Shown piece after piece: positions 34,973-43,844 of a stretch of 64,000 bases of DNA; position 1 is the first letter of the stretch; each line of letters starts with the position of its first letter. Under the pieces are notes generated by a model. The model saw only the letters and a program-made list of their open reading frames with translations, was not told where the DNA came from and did no database searches. Both the position numbers and the translations under genes were made by a program. The DNA is from Planctomycetota bacterium (lineage in GTDB: Bacteria > Planctomycetota > Planctomycetia > Gemmatales > Gemmataceae): assembly GCA_021781415.1 (NCBI GenBank), contig JAJXWW010000141.1, positions 1-64,000 of the forward strand. Direction: 5' to 3'.

Positions 34973-37954
34973 GTGCGTTCTCGGGAAAGCAGACGGTGGA
35001 GAGCCGAGTTGGTTTGCCTTCTGTTCGTGGCCGTGACGAACGGCGCTCGTGCCGATGAGACGCTGTTTCGCAAGGATATTGCGCCCATTCTGGAGCAGCA
35101 TTGTCTGCGTTGCCATAACGCGAAATCGGCGCGAGGCGGCTTGTCGATGGCGACGGCGGCGGAGTTGAGGGCGGGGGGCGATAGCGGCGCGGTTGTCGTG
35201 CCGAGTAAGCCGGACGAAAGCCTTCTTCTGGAAATGATCTCCGGCGACAAGCCGAAGATGCCAAAGAAGGCAGCGGCTTTGAAGAGGGAACAAGTCGCGC
35301 TGTTGAGACGATGGATCGCCGAGGGAGCAGACTGGCCCAAGGATGCCACGCTTCAAGCGCGCGGCGAAGCGAAGAAAAGCTGGTGGTCGCTGCAACCGCT
35401 GGCTGAATCTCCCATTCCCACCGTCCAAACGCCGGGATGGGTGCGGACGCCAGTCGATGCCTTTATTCTCCATCGGCTCGAACGCGAAGGTATGAAACCG
35501 AATGCGGAAGCGGATCGGCGCACGCTGCTTCGCCGACTCTATTTCGATCTGCTAGGGCTACCGCCTACGCCCGAAGACCTCGACGCTTTCTCGCGCGATA
35601 CGTCGCCGAATGCCTACGAGAAACAGGTGGAGCGCTTGTTGGCCTCGCCGCGCTACGGCGAGCGCTGGGCGCGGCACTGGCTCGACGTGGTTCACTACGG
35701 CGACACGCACGGCTACGACAAGGATAAAGTACGTCCGAACGCTTGGCCCTATCGCGATTATGTCGTGCGCTCGTTCAATGAAGATAAGCCCTATTCACGA
35801 TTCGTAAAAGAGCAAATTGCCGGAGATGTCTTCTATCCCAACAGCCGCGACGGTATCGCCGGGCTGGGATTTCTGGCCGCTGGTCCGTGGGATTTCGTCG
35901 GTCAGGTTGAATTGCGCGAGGGCACACTGGATAAGAAGATCACGCGCAACCTCGACCGCGACGACATGGTGGCCACCGCGATGAACACTTTTACCAGCCT
36001 GACGGTGCAGTGCGCCCGCTGTCACGATCACAAGTTCGATCCCATCGCACAGGAAGATTATTATTCGTTGCAGAGCGTGTTCGCCGCCGTGGATCGTGCC
36101 GACCGGCCCTATGAAGTCGATGCCGACACGGCGAATCAACGGCTCGCCCTCAACAAGCGACTGAGCGAATTGGCGGAACGAAAGAACGTACTGGGAGTAC
36201 GCTTGCAAAAGTTGGCGGGACCGGAACTCGCTCCAATCGACGAGCAAATTGCCCAATTGCTGACTGCGGCGAGAGGTCCAGAGCGACCGGAGTACGGTTA
36301 TCACAGCGGCATCGAAGCACGGCAAAGCGCCGTCAAATGGGTGCAACTCGATCTCGGAAAATCATTGGAGATACAGTACATCGCTTATGTCGGCTGCCAC
36401 GACACGTTCAACAACATCGGCGACGGTTTTGGCTTTCCAGTGCGTTACAAGATCGAAATAGACGACAATGCGACATTCAAGACCGCAACGCTCGTCGCCG
36501 ATTACACGAATGCCGACGCGCCCAATCCCGGCGTTCGACCGCAGAGCGTTGCCGTCGGCGGGAAAACGGCGCGCTATGTCCGCATCACGGCGACGAAGCT
36601 GGCCCCGCGTTCCGGCGATTTCATTTTCGCGCTCGCCGAGGTGAGCGTACTCTCGCCTCAAGGAAAAAACCTGGCCGCCGGAGCGCTTATCACTTCGCTC
36701 GATTCCATCGAAGCGCCGCCGCGTTGGCGACGAACGAATCTCGTGGATGGATATTTTCCCGGAGCGAAGAATAGCGCTCATCTCGCGGAAATCGCCCGCT
36801 TGAACGAACGACGCCGTCTCGTGCTGAGTCGAGTCCGTAACGCGGCCCTTCAGCGCGAGGGCGAGGCTATCGAACGCGACATCACGGAGACGAGACGGAG
36901 ACTTGCCGCTCTGCCGTCCCCCGGCTTGGTGTATGCCGCCGCCTCGCAGTTCGCCTCGGCGGGCGGATTCACACCCACGAACGGTAAACCGCGATCCATC
37001 TACCTTCTCAAGCGAGGCAGTGAGAAAAGCCCGCTGCGCGAAGTCGGTCCCGGAACGGTCGCCTGTGTGGCGGGTCTACCCTCGCGCTTCCCACTCGCCG
37101 GAAAACCCGAAGGCGAACGCCGCGCCGCTCTGGCGAATTGGATCACCGACAAAAACAATCCGCTAACGTGGCGATCCTTCGTCAATCGGGTCTGGCTGTA
37201 TCACTTCGGCCAAGGCATCGTGGAGACGCCCAACGATTTTGGCCGCATGGGTGGCAATCCATCGCATCCGGAACTGCTCGATTGGCTCGCCGTTGAGTTC
37301 CGCGACGGCGGCCAATCGATCAAGCACCTGCATCGCCTCATCGTCAACAGTGCAACCTATCGGCAAGCGTCGAAGGATAATCCTGCCCATGCGCGCCGCG
37401 ACGGAGGCAATCGCTCGCTGTGGCGCGCGAACCGCCGCCGTCTCGACGCCGAGTCGATCCGCGATGCCGTATTGGCTATTAGCGGTAAACTCGATCTGAA
37501 AATGTACGGCCCCGGGTTTCGTACTTTCGGCTTTCTCGACGATCATTCGCCGCACTACAAATACGAGGAGTACAACCCCGACGATCCCGCCGGCCATCGT
37601 CGCTCCGTCTATCGCTTTCTGGTGCGTTCCGTGCCCGATCCGTTCATGGAAACGCTCGATTGCCCCGATCCGTCCCTGCGCGTCGAGAAGCGCAACGAAT
37701 CGCTGACGGCACTGCAAGCGCTGGCTCTGCTCAACGATAAGTTTATGCTCCGCATGGCCCAACACTTCGCCGAGCGCGTCGAAAGGAACGGCGGCGATCT
37801 ATCGCATCGCGTCACCCTTGCCCATCGTCTCGCCCTCGGCCGCGAACCCAGAGCAGAAGAAATCCTCGTGCTGACGGAATATGCTCGCAAGCACGGGTTG
37901 GCGAATCTGTGTCGCTTGATTTGGAATACCAACGAGTTCTCATTCGTCGATTAA
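34973..37954 (+). CDS. PSD1 / planctomycete cytochrome C (DUF1549-DUF1553) multidomain protein
   Basis: A 993-residue exported haem protein. After a signal sequence comes the planctomycete cytochrome module with C44-x2-C47-H48 (CLRCHNAKSARGG). Then DUF1549 (PVDAFILHRLEREG, LRRLYFDLLGLPPTPEDLD, GERWARHWLDVVHYGD) with a second C-x2-C-H near residue 347 in QCARCHDHKFDPI. A discoidin/F5-8C-like insert follows (about 441-563, VKWVQLDLGKSLEIQYIAYVG), then DUF1553 (NRVWLYHFGQGIVETPNDFG, RRRLDAESIRDAVLA). The start is GTG at 34973 behind GGGGGGAG. Related proteins are linked to polysaccharide use and usually sit beside a DUF1501 gene, which is missing here. Confidence 0.93.
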   Translation: MRSRESRRWRAELVCLLFVAVTNGARADETLFRKDIAPILEQHCLRCHNAKSARGGLSMATAAELRAGGDSGAVVVPSKPDESLLLEMISGDKPKMPKKAAALKREQVALLRRWIAEGADWPKDATLQARGEAKKSWWSLQPLAESPIPTVQTPGWVRTPVDAFILHRLEREGMKPNAEADRRTLLRRLYFDLLGLPPTPEDLDAFSRDTSPNAYEKQVERLLASPRYGERWARHWLDVVHYGDTHGYDKDKVRPNAWPYRDYVVRSFNEDKPYSRFVKEQIAGDVFYPNSRDGIAGLGFLAAGPWDFVGQVELREGTLDKKITRNLDRDDMVATAMNTFTSLTVQCARCHDHKFDPIAQEDYYSLQSVFAAVDRADRPYEVDADTANQRLALNKRLSELAERKNVLGVRLQKLAGPELAPIDEQIAQLLTAARGPERPEYGYHSGIEARQSAVKWVQLDLGKSLEIQYIAYVGCHDTFNNIGDGFGFPVRYKIEIDDNATFKTATLVADYTNADAPNPGVRPQSVAVGGKTARYVRITATKLAPRSGDFIFALAEVSVLSPQGKNLAAGALITSLDSIEAPPRWRRTNLVDGYFPGAKNSAHLAEIARLNERRRLVLSRVRNAALQREGEAIERDITETRRRLAALPSPGLVYAAASQFASAGGFTPTNGKPRSIYLLKRGSEKSPLREVGPGTVACVAGLPSRFPLAGKPEGERRAALANWITDKNNPLTWRSFVNRVWLYHFGQGIVETPNDFGRMGGNPSHPELLDWLAVEFRDGGQSIKHLHRLIVNSATYRQASKDNPAHARRDGGNRSLWRANRRRLDAESIRDAVLAISGKLDLKMYGPGFRTFGFLDDHSPHYKYEEYNPDDPAGHRRSVYRFLVRSVPDPFMETLDCPDPSLRVEKRNESLTALQALALLNDKFMLRMAQHFAERVERNGGDLSHRVTLAHRLALGREPRAEEILVLTEYARKHGLANLCRLIWNTNEFSFVD

Positions 37955-38007
37955 CTCGGGATGCTCCACGTTGCGTTCGCTGAGCAAGAAGGGGAGTAGT
38001 TCCCGCG

Positions 38008-38433
38008 TCACTTCTTCGCTCGTCGCAACGCCGCGAGGGGCAAGTGTCTTCGTATCTCCTTGCGAACGCGCCTGGCAATCGCTACCGCTTTTCGCGCTTC
38101 CATAAGGGAAACGTCCGCGCCCCCGCTGGGATAGCGCAAAACGGTGGCATAACTCGTAAGTTCCTCTTGGGCTTTTTTGTCCAATGTCGGACGGAGTTTC
38201 GGCGGGAGCAACGCCCGAATCACGGTTATGTCGTGTGTCTTTGGGAATGGAGTAGAGCGGAATACGAGCAGCGCTTTGATGTACTTCTCGACGCATTGTT
38301 GCGCATGAAAACAAACCGTATCCGTTGGACAATCCTTCCCCAGCTTGAGCGTGTGAACTGCGTTCGTTAGGTCGTTTTCTGCCTTGGCGAGCCACTCGCG
38401 AAGCACGAGGATGACTGGGTTAGTTACGGGCAT
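38008..38433 (-). CDS. HEPN-domain protein of an MNT-HEPN pair
   Basis: A 141-residue all-helical protein: WLAKAENDLTNAVHTL, CFHAQQCVEKYIKALLVF (the usual HEPN second helix) and a C-terminal RVRKEIRRHLP. The arginine-x-histidine element near the end may be the RNase motif, but the tyrosine that is AMPylated in HepT-type toxins is not evident. The ATG at 38433 lies inside the 3' end of the nucleotidyltransferase gene (14-base overlap), so the two are coupled. Likely a toxin or nucleotide-binding partner. Confidence 0.82.
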   Translation of the reverse strand: MPVTNPVILVLREWLAKAENDLTNAVHTLKLGKDCPTDTVCFHAQQCVEKYIKALLVFRSTPFPKTHDITVIRALLPPKLRPTLDKKAQEELTSYATVLRYPSGGADVSLMEARKAVAIARRVRKEIRRHLPLAALRRAKK

Positions 38434-38758
38434 ACAAGACCTTCCCTTCTCGCGCCGCGGGCCATTCGATCGTGCCGACGACATCCTTTCGCCAAGCAAA
38501 GTCCTCCGGCTTCGTGACGATGATGTCTTTAGGAACGAGAATGTCATGCAACGCGAGTCGGACATCCGATCCCTTGTCGAAAGCGGTCCCCTCGAAGTCC
38601 ATCACAACCAACAGATCCACATCGCTATCTGCCCTGGCATCGCCACGAGCGCGCGAGCCGAACAGGATCACTAGTTGCGGCTGAAACTTCGCCACAATAC
38701 GCTCGACCATGCGGTCGATTGCCGCACTCACCGGCGCTTTCTTCACATTTCGTGGCAC
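38420..38758 (-). CDS. Minimal nucleotidyltransferase (MNT) of the HEPN pair
   Basis: A 112-residue pol-beta-type nucleotidyltransferase. The catalytic signature is complete: LFGSRARGDARADSDVDLLV (G-S-x10-D-x-D), with a downstream third-acid region (KDIIVTKPEDF). In MNT-HEPN modules the MNT protein modifies and silences its HEPN partner. The upstream gap of 237 bases to the next minus-strand gene should carry the promoter. Classification as a toxin-antitoxin unit is by analogy. Confidence 0.85.
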   Translation of the reverse strand: MPRNVKKAPVSAAIDRMVERIVAKFQPQLVILFGSRARGDARADSDVDLLVVMDFEGTAFDKGSDVRLALHDILVPKDIIVTKPEDFAWRKDVVGTIEWPAAREGKVLYARN

Positions 38759-38995
38759 GATCGGCCTCTTGAATTCGGAGTTTGCAAAACCAGGAAATCA
38801 CTGCGCCGCGATGCACCGATGGTTCAGTGGCGGATCGACGGCTTCGGCAGCAATTTGCGAAGATGTACCGCCCTTTTTCCGTGGCCTGAGAGCCGCCCAG
38901 GTCCAACTCCTTCCGAGGGCGAGCAACCTCGGCCACCATTCGTTCCATGCGGTTCCACAGCTGGGATGCGGAACCGCATGGGATGGAACCAACGA

Positions 38996-40081
38996 TCACG
39001 GCAACTCGACCGTCGCCAAGTCGAGCTTTTTGTCCTTGTTCTTTCGAAGTACCAAGACGTGGCCCTTGTCGAAGATGTCGAGCTGCGCGGTTCCTTCGAG
39101 ACTGGCAACCGTCTCATATTTAAGTCCCGCCGTGTCGCCAATTCGTTTGGTGATGCTTTCGACTTTGTCGATGCCTTCGGTCGGAATTTTCATCACGCCG
39201 CGCGCGCTGTTGGCCATCAACAGATAATCCTTACCGTCCTTTTGATAGACGATCAGATCGAGCGGGACGTTGTGATTGCCCAACTCGGCGATAGTCTTGC
39301 CCTTGACCTTGGCTCCCGGCTTTAGCTCGGCGACGGGAACCTGAACGAGGGGAGTGCAAGTGTAGGCGGCCAAGACGTTCGCCTCGCCGTTGATTTCGTA
39401 GGGTACGAAGGTGCGTATCGGCGAGCGCGTTTCCAAGCGGCCGTGCGAGCCGTGGTAGATTTCAACCGCCGCACCCTTGCCCGCATCTTTGAAAGGAAAC
39501 GGAAGGAAGCGGAATTGCGATGCGAAATCTTCGTTCGACAGGCAGGCGACCAACAGCTGGCCCTTGACGTAGGCCATGTGCGTAATGACCTCGTTCGGGG
39601 TTCGGCCTTTGCCGGGGTTGGGCAGTGGAGTGCGCGCAAACGGTACGTCCGTCAGCGCCACTTCGGCGATCTTGCCGGAGCGCTCGACGCGGAGCAAAAC
39701 CGGCTTGGCATCGGCTGCCTTGCCGCGGGTGACGCCCAGATAGGCGTTGCCGGACAAGGGATTGACGGCAAGGTCGTTCACGACGAGTTGACCCGCTTCG
39801 ATGCCGAGCAGCGAGGCGATCTTTTCGTCGATGGCATCGACTTTGGGTCGTTCCGTGCCGACGGCGACGCGATCTTGCGTATCGACGGCGACGATGGCGG
39901 CGGCGCGCGGATCGCCGACGAATAGAATCCCCTCTGGCCCGAAAGCCAAAGCGCCGATCGACTGGAGTTCGAGGTTGCCCTTTTTGAGACTGTCCCTCGG
40001 CCCGGCGGCTTGGAGAGAGTTGGCGAATGCCAACGCCAAGGCCAATGCGAGCGCGGTGAGACGAAGACGCGAACCGATCAT
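38996..40081 (-). CDS. Secreted beta-propeller-like protein of unknown function
   Basis: A 361-residue exported protein with an Ala/Leu-rich signal (LRLTALALALALAFANSLQA). The mature part has repeated strands such as IGALAFGPEGILFVGDPRAAAIVAVD, VNDLAVNPLSGNAYLGVTRG and PLDLIVYQKDGKDYLLMANSARGVMKI. This spacing suggests a six-bladed propeller of the SMP-30/NHL kind, but the family is not certain. The ATG at 40081 has AGGAG eight bases upstream; a GTG six codons earlier is less likely. It is divergent from the kinase gene; 310 bases separate the two starts and hold both promoters, with no motif that I can call. Confidence 0.65.
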   Translation of the reverse strand: MIGSRLRLTALALALALAFANSLQAAGPRDSLKKGNLELQSIGALAFGPEGILFVGDPRAAAIVAVDTQDRVAVGTERPKVDAIDEKIASLLGIEAGQLVVNDLAVNPLSGNAYLGVTRGKAADAKPVLLRVERSGKIAEVALTDVPFARTPLPNPGKGRTPNEVITHMAYVKGQLLVACLSNEDFASQFRFLPFPFKDAGKGAAVEIYHGSHGRLETRSPIRTFVPYEINGEANVLAAYTCTPLVQVPVAELKPGAKVKGKTIAELGNHNVPLDLIVYQKDGKDYLLMANSARGVMKIPTEGIDKVESITKRIGDTAGLKYETVASLEGTAQLDIFDKGHVLVLRKNKDKKLDLATVELP

Positions 40082-40391
40082 GAGGTCTACTCCTTGCACG
40101 AGGCGAACTTGGATACAGAGAGAAACTAATCCCCCATGATGACGGTTCCGCCACGCAATGCAAGTTAGAAATCAATGAGAATCGTCCGGCAGCGCCGCGC
40201 GGATCGGATGGCGCTTCGCGGCATCGAGTCTGGTTACGTCGTTGGTCGGGACGGCGGCGTTTCTCTCGTGGGCGCGGCGTGCCGGCGAATGGCCATTTTT
40301 CAAAACAAATGCGTGACATTTGCCCTGAGAGTGGATACAATCGTCGCATTGTATCGAACGTGCCCAGACGCCCTTGCGGGGGAGGCTACCC

Positions 40392-41681
40392 ATGCCCGCC
40401 GTCTCCATCGCGGATTTTGCGGACATTTTGCGCATCGGCCATCTCTTGGAGTCGCGACAACTCGCGGAGGTTCCCGGACTCGGCGCGCAATACGTCGAAC
40501 CAAAAGCCCTCGCCGGCGAGTTGATTCGGCGCGGCTGGTTGACGCCGTTTCAGGTCAATTCCATTTTTCAGGGACGCCACGACGAATTGAACTTCGGTTC
40601 CTACGTCTTGCAAGAACGGCTCGGCGAAGGCGGCATGGGCAAGGTATACAAGGCGCGCAATTGGAAGCTGTGTCGAACCGTCGCCTTGAAGGTGGTCCGC
40701 AAGGATCGCTTGAGCGACGCCGACGCCGTGCGGCGTTTCCAGCGCGAGATTCGCGCCGCCGCCCAATTATCGCATCCCAACATCGTCCACGCTTTCGACG
40801 CTGGGGAGTCCGGCGATCGACACTTCTACGTCATGGAATACGTGGATGGGATCGATCTCGCTCGCTTGGTTCGCCGCGATGGTCCCTTGCCCATTGAGGA
40901 AGCGCGCGACTGCATTCGCCAAGCAGCGCTGGGATTGCAACATGCCTACGAGTGTGGACTGGTGCATCGAGACATCAAGCCGCACAACTTGCTGCGAACG
41001 CACGGAGCCAACGGGCGAACGATCGTCAAAATCCTCGACATGGGCTTGGCGCGCCTCGATCGCGGCGAGGGGCACGACTCCGACGCCATGACGCGCGAAG
41101 GGGTGGTCATGGGAACCCTCGATTATCTCGCTCCGGAGCAAGCCCGAAACGCGCACCTCGCCGACACGCGCGCCGATTTGTATAGCCTGGGATGCACGCT
41201 TTATTTTTTGCGGACGGGCCAGCCTCCCTTTTCGGGCGGAACGCCGACCGAGAAACTCATCAAGCACCAAATGGACTCGCCACCTCCCGTCGAGCGATTG
41301 CGGGGGGACGTGCCGGCCTGGTTGAGCGCCGTCGTCGAGCGTCTCCTAGCCAAGAAGCCAGAGCATCGTTTTCAGACTCCGGCGGAAGCGGCAGAAGCGT
41401 TGATCGCCGTCCACCGTCCCCAGGTCGACGCATCCGCGCAGCCTCCCTCGCCCATGAAATCGACGACGCCGGACATGCAACTGATGGCGGATACCTCGGC
41501 GAACTGGTCGTCGATATTAGAGGATTCTAACTCGAGTGCGTCGAGTTCCTCTCCGCGCCGTCAACGGGGGATCCAATCCCGCCGTCAGCGGGGGATCCAA
41601 TCCCAACGCTTCGCATGGATCGTCTCGCTCGCGGTTCTCATTCTGTTGGCTCTCGTCTCCCTCTTGTTAATCTTCCTATGA
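40392..41681 (+). CDS. PknB-type Ser/Thr protein kinase with C-terminal membrane anchor
   Basis: A 429-residue kinase. An N-terminal helical region of about 65 residues (RIGHLLESRQLAEV, LIRRGWLTPFQVNSIFQGR), common in Gemmata kinases, precedes the kinase domain: LGEGGMGKVY (about 76), VALKVV, HRDIKPHN (about 192), LDMGLAR in the DFG position, APEQ. A Ser/Pro-rich linker with a doubled RRQRGIQS unit leads to one transmembrane helix (IVSLAVLILLALVSLLLIFL). GGGGGAGG is six bases from the ATG at 40392. The DFG phenylalanine is a methionine (DMG), which is seen in active planctomycete kinases. Substrates unknown. Confidence 0.92.
   Translation: MPAVSIADFADILRIGHLLESRQLAEVPGLGAQYVEPKALAGELIRRGWLTPFQVNSIFQGRHDELNFGSYVLQERLGEGGMGKVYKARNWKLCRTVALKVVRKDRLSDADAVRRFQREIRAAAQLSHPNIVHAFDAGESGDRHFYVMEYVDGIDLARLVRRDGPLPIEEARDCIRQAALGLQHAYECGLVHRDIKPHNLLRTHGANGRTIVKILDMGLARLDRGEGHDSDAMTREGVVMGTLDYLAPEQARNAHLADTRADLYSLGCTLYFLRTGQPPFSGGTPTEKLIKHQMDSPPPVERLRGDVPAWLSAVVERLLAKKPEHRFQTPAEAAEALIAVHRPQVDASAQPPSPMKSTTPDMQLMADTSANWSSILEDSNSSASSSSPRRQRGIQSRRQRGIQSQRFAWIVSLAVLILLALVSLLLIFL
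41556..41603 (+). repeat. 24-base tandem duplication inside the kinase gene
   Basis: Two adjacent 24-base units (41556-41579 and 41580-41603) differing at one base, each encoding RRQRGIQS in the linker before the membrane helix. Being in frame, copy number can change without breaking the gene. Confidence 0.8.
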
Positions 41682-41739
41682 TAGCGGTGATGTCCCCACG
41701 AGGGGAGAAATCGATACGAAGGGGTTCCGGCTCGGAGGA

Positions 41740-42813
41740 ATGGGTTTGACGGATCGCTTGAACGTCGTGACGGGAGCAACCGGCCTCCTCGGCAGCCACA
41801 TCGTCGAACGATTGCACGAACGCGGCGAGCGCATTCGAGCGTTCGTTCGACCGACGAGCGACACGACGTTTTTACGCCGATTGGGCGTTGAGTTGGCAGT
41901 AGGCGATCTCAACGAGCCGAGCGGTTTGCGTTCCGCGCTGTCCGGAGCCGACGTGGTCTATCATTGTGCGGCCCGCGTCGGCGATTGGGGTCCGTGGCGG
42001 CTCTTTCAGCGCGAGGTCATCGACGCGACGGCCCATCTCCTGGACGCCTGCCGTACCGAGGCCGTCGGTCGGGTCTTGCACGTTAGTTCGATCATCGTCT
42101 ACGGTCATCCGCGCATTCGCGGCGAACGCTTCAACGAAGACGAACCGCTCGGTCAAAACCCCTGGCTGTGGGATTACTACTGCCGGGCGAAGGTCAAGGC
42201 CGAGGAGCTATGTCGTGCCTATCCCGGCGATTTGACGATCGTGCGCCCCAGTTGGATCTACGGCCCCCGCGACCGCACCACGCTGCCGCGCGTTCTCAAG
42301 GCGCTCGACGCCGGGCGGGTGGCGATCATCGGCGACGGTAAGAACCTCTTGAATGTCGTGTACGCCGCCGATGTGGCCGAGGGAGCCATTCGCGCCGCCA
42401 ATCATCCGGAGGCCAAGGGGCAGGCGTACAACCTGAGCAGCGAAGGCGAGATTTCTCAGAGCGATTTCCTCGATTTGCTCGCCGACGAATTGGGCCGGCC
42501 GCGCATTCAGGGGCACGTTTCCTATCGCTTTGCCTTTTGGGGCGGCTTCTTCTCGGAGGCGATCGGTAGGCTGATCCGTCTGCGCCGTCCGCCCCACCTA
42601 ACGCGCTATGCCGTGGCTCTCATCGGTCGTTCGACGCGCTTCAGCATCGCCAAAGCGCGCGAACAACTCGGCTGGCAACCGCGCGTCGGCATCCGCGAAG
42701 GAATTCGACGCACCCTCGAATGGTACGAGGACGAACGGCTGAATCGCGAGCGCGAACGAATGCTTGAATCCGACGCCATCTCCCAAGCCTGGCTTGAAGG
42801 ACCGCAGAAATGA
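41740..42813 (+). CDS. NAD(P)-dependent epimerase/dehydratase (extended SDR)
   Basis: A 357-residue extended short-chain dehydrogenase of the 3-beta-HSD/dihydroflavonol reductase type. It has the Rossmann motif GATGLLGSHIV, GDLNEP, YHCAARVGDWG, a catalytic serine region VSSIIVYG and Y-x3-K (YCRAK). The C-terminal part ends in WQPRVGIREGIRRTLEWY. ATG 41740 is almost on top of GGAGG; a TTG two codons later has better spacing and may be the true start. It shares an ATGA overlap with pyrF (42810-42813). The sugar or sterol-like substrate cannot be deduced. Confidence 0.85.
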   Translation: MGLTDRLNVVTGATGLLGSHIVERLHERGERIRAFVRPTSDTTFLRRLGVELAVGDLNEPSGLRSALSGADVVYHCAARVGDWGPWRLFQREVIDATAHLLDACRTEAVGRVLHVSSIIVYGHPRIRGERFNEDEPLGQNPWLWDYYCRAKVKAEELCRAYPGDLTIVRPSWIYGPRDRTTLPRVLKALDAGRVAIIGDGKNLLNVVYAADVAEGAIRAANHPEAKGQAYNLSSEGEISQSDFLDLLADELGRPRIQGHVSYRFAFWGGFFSEAIGRLIRLRRPPHLTRYAVALIGRSTRFSIAKAREQLGWQPRVGIREGIRRTLEWYEDERLNRERERMLESDAISQAWLEGPQK

Positions 42814-43748
42814 TCCACTTCGCCGACCGTGTGGCCGCCGCCGTGCGCGCCAAGAGGAACGCCGTTTGCGTCGGCCTCGATCCGCGTTGGGAATCGTTGC
42901 CTCTGGAACTGCGACAGCGCCGAGGCGACGCCTCCTTGGCTGCGATCGCGTCCGCCTACGAGGAGTTTTGCAGTCGTGTACTCGACATTGTGGCACCGCT
43001 GGTTCCGGCGGTAAAGCCGCAGAGCGCCTTCTTCGAAGCGTGCGGGCCGGAGGGCATGGCCGCGATGCAGCGATTGTTGTGCAAAGCCCGCAATCACAAT
43101 CTCATCACCATTCTCGACGGCAAACGAAACGACATCGCCTCGACGGCCTCCGCCTATGCCGACGCCGCTTTCGGTGGAACGCGCCTTGCCGCACGCACCT
43201 TTCCCGTTTGGGAAGCCGACGCGCTGACGATCAATCCGTATCTGGGACGAGACGCCGTCGAGCCGTTTTTGGAGAGCGCTCGCCGCGTTGGCGCGGGTTT
43301 GTTCGTTCTGGTGCGAACGAGCAATCCCGGGGCGGGGCAATTTCAGGACTTACTCGTCTCTCCCCCCGCCTCTTCGTCACATTCCACCGATAATTCGTCG
43401 CCGCGTCCTCTGTATCAGTACGTCGGCGAAGCGGTGGGGGCTTGGGCGCGCGAAAACGTGGGACAATGCGGACTCGGCGATGTGGGAGCGGTCGTCGGAG
43501 CAACCTATCCCGCCGAGCTGGTGATGTTGCGCAAGTTGCTGCCCGAGACGATCTTTCTCGTACCCGGTTTCGGAGCGCAAGGCGGCAAGGCCGAGGATGT
43601 GGCATCGGCTTTTCGACCCGATGGTTTGGGAGCAATTGTCAACAGTTCGCGCGGCATCCTCTTCCCCTTTAAGCCCGACGATCCCTCGTGGGAGACGCGC
43701 ATCGACGAAGCAACCCGCGCGACCATCGCCGCCTTGGACACGCGATAA
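42810..43748 (+). CDS. pyrF: Orotidine 5'-phosphate decarboxylase (type 2)
   Basis: A 312-residue TIM-barrel enzyme of UMP synthesis. It has the longer type-2 layout: VCVGLDPRWESLP, VPAVKPQSAFFEACG, the catalytic ILDGKRNDIASTA, TINPYLG, LVRTSNPGA, VGATYPAEL and LVPGFGAQGG. The catalytic lysine-aspartate pair (KRND) is intact. It starts by a 4-base overlap with the epimerase gene, so expression is coupled, although the two functions are not obviously linked. Confidence 0.96.
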   Translation: MIHFADRVAAAVRAKRNAVCVGLDPRWESLPLELRQRRGDASLAAIASAYEEFCSRVLDIVAPLVPAVKPQSAFFEACGPEGMAAMQRLLCKARNHNLITILDGKRNDIASTASAYADAAFGGTRLAARTFPVWEADALTINPYLGRDAVEPFLESARRVGAGLFVLVRTSNPGAGQFQDLLVSPPASSSHSTDNSSPRPLYQYVGEAVGAWARENVGQCGLGDVGAVVGATYPAELVMLRKLLPETIFLVPGFGAQGGKAEDVASAFRPDGLGAIVNSSRGILFPFKPDDPSWETRIDEATRATIAALDTR

Positions 43749-43844
43749 GGGCTGCTCGCCGTTCGTCTGCTCTTGGGCGGATGCGTCGTTCGCGGTACGA
43801 TGGCAAGGAGAACATATCTCGCAACTTCAGGGAGGGAAGAACAG

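Noticed and set aside
34707-35473. Minus-strand frames opposite the start of the PSD1 gene
   Set aside because: Low-complexity Arg/Pro/Ser-rich translations overlapping a well-supported gene.
38625-39325. Open frames on both strands between the MNT gene and the propeller-like gene
   Set aside because: Translations have no recognisable pattern and conflict with each other; the 237-base gap is probably regulatory.
41556-41603. Possible start of a CRISPR-like array
   Set aside because: Only two adjacent units with no spacers, inside a coding frame.
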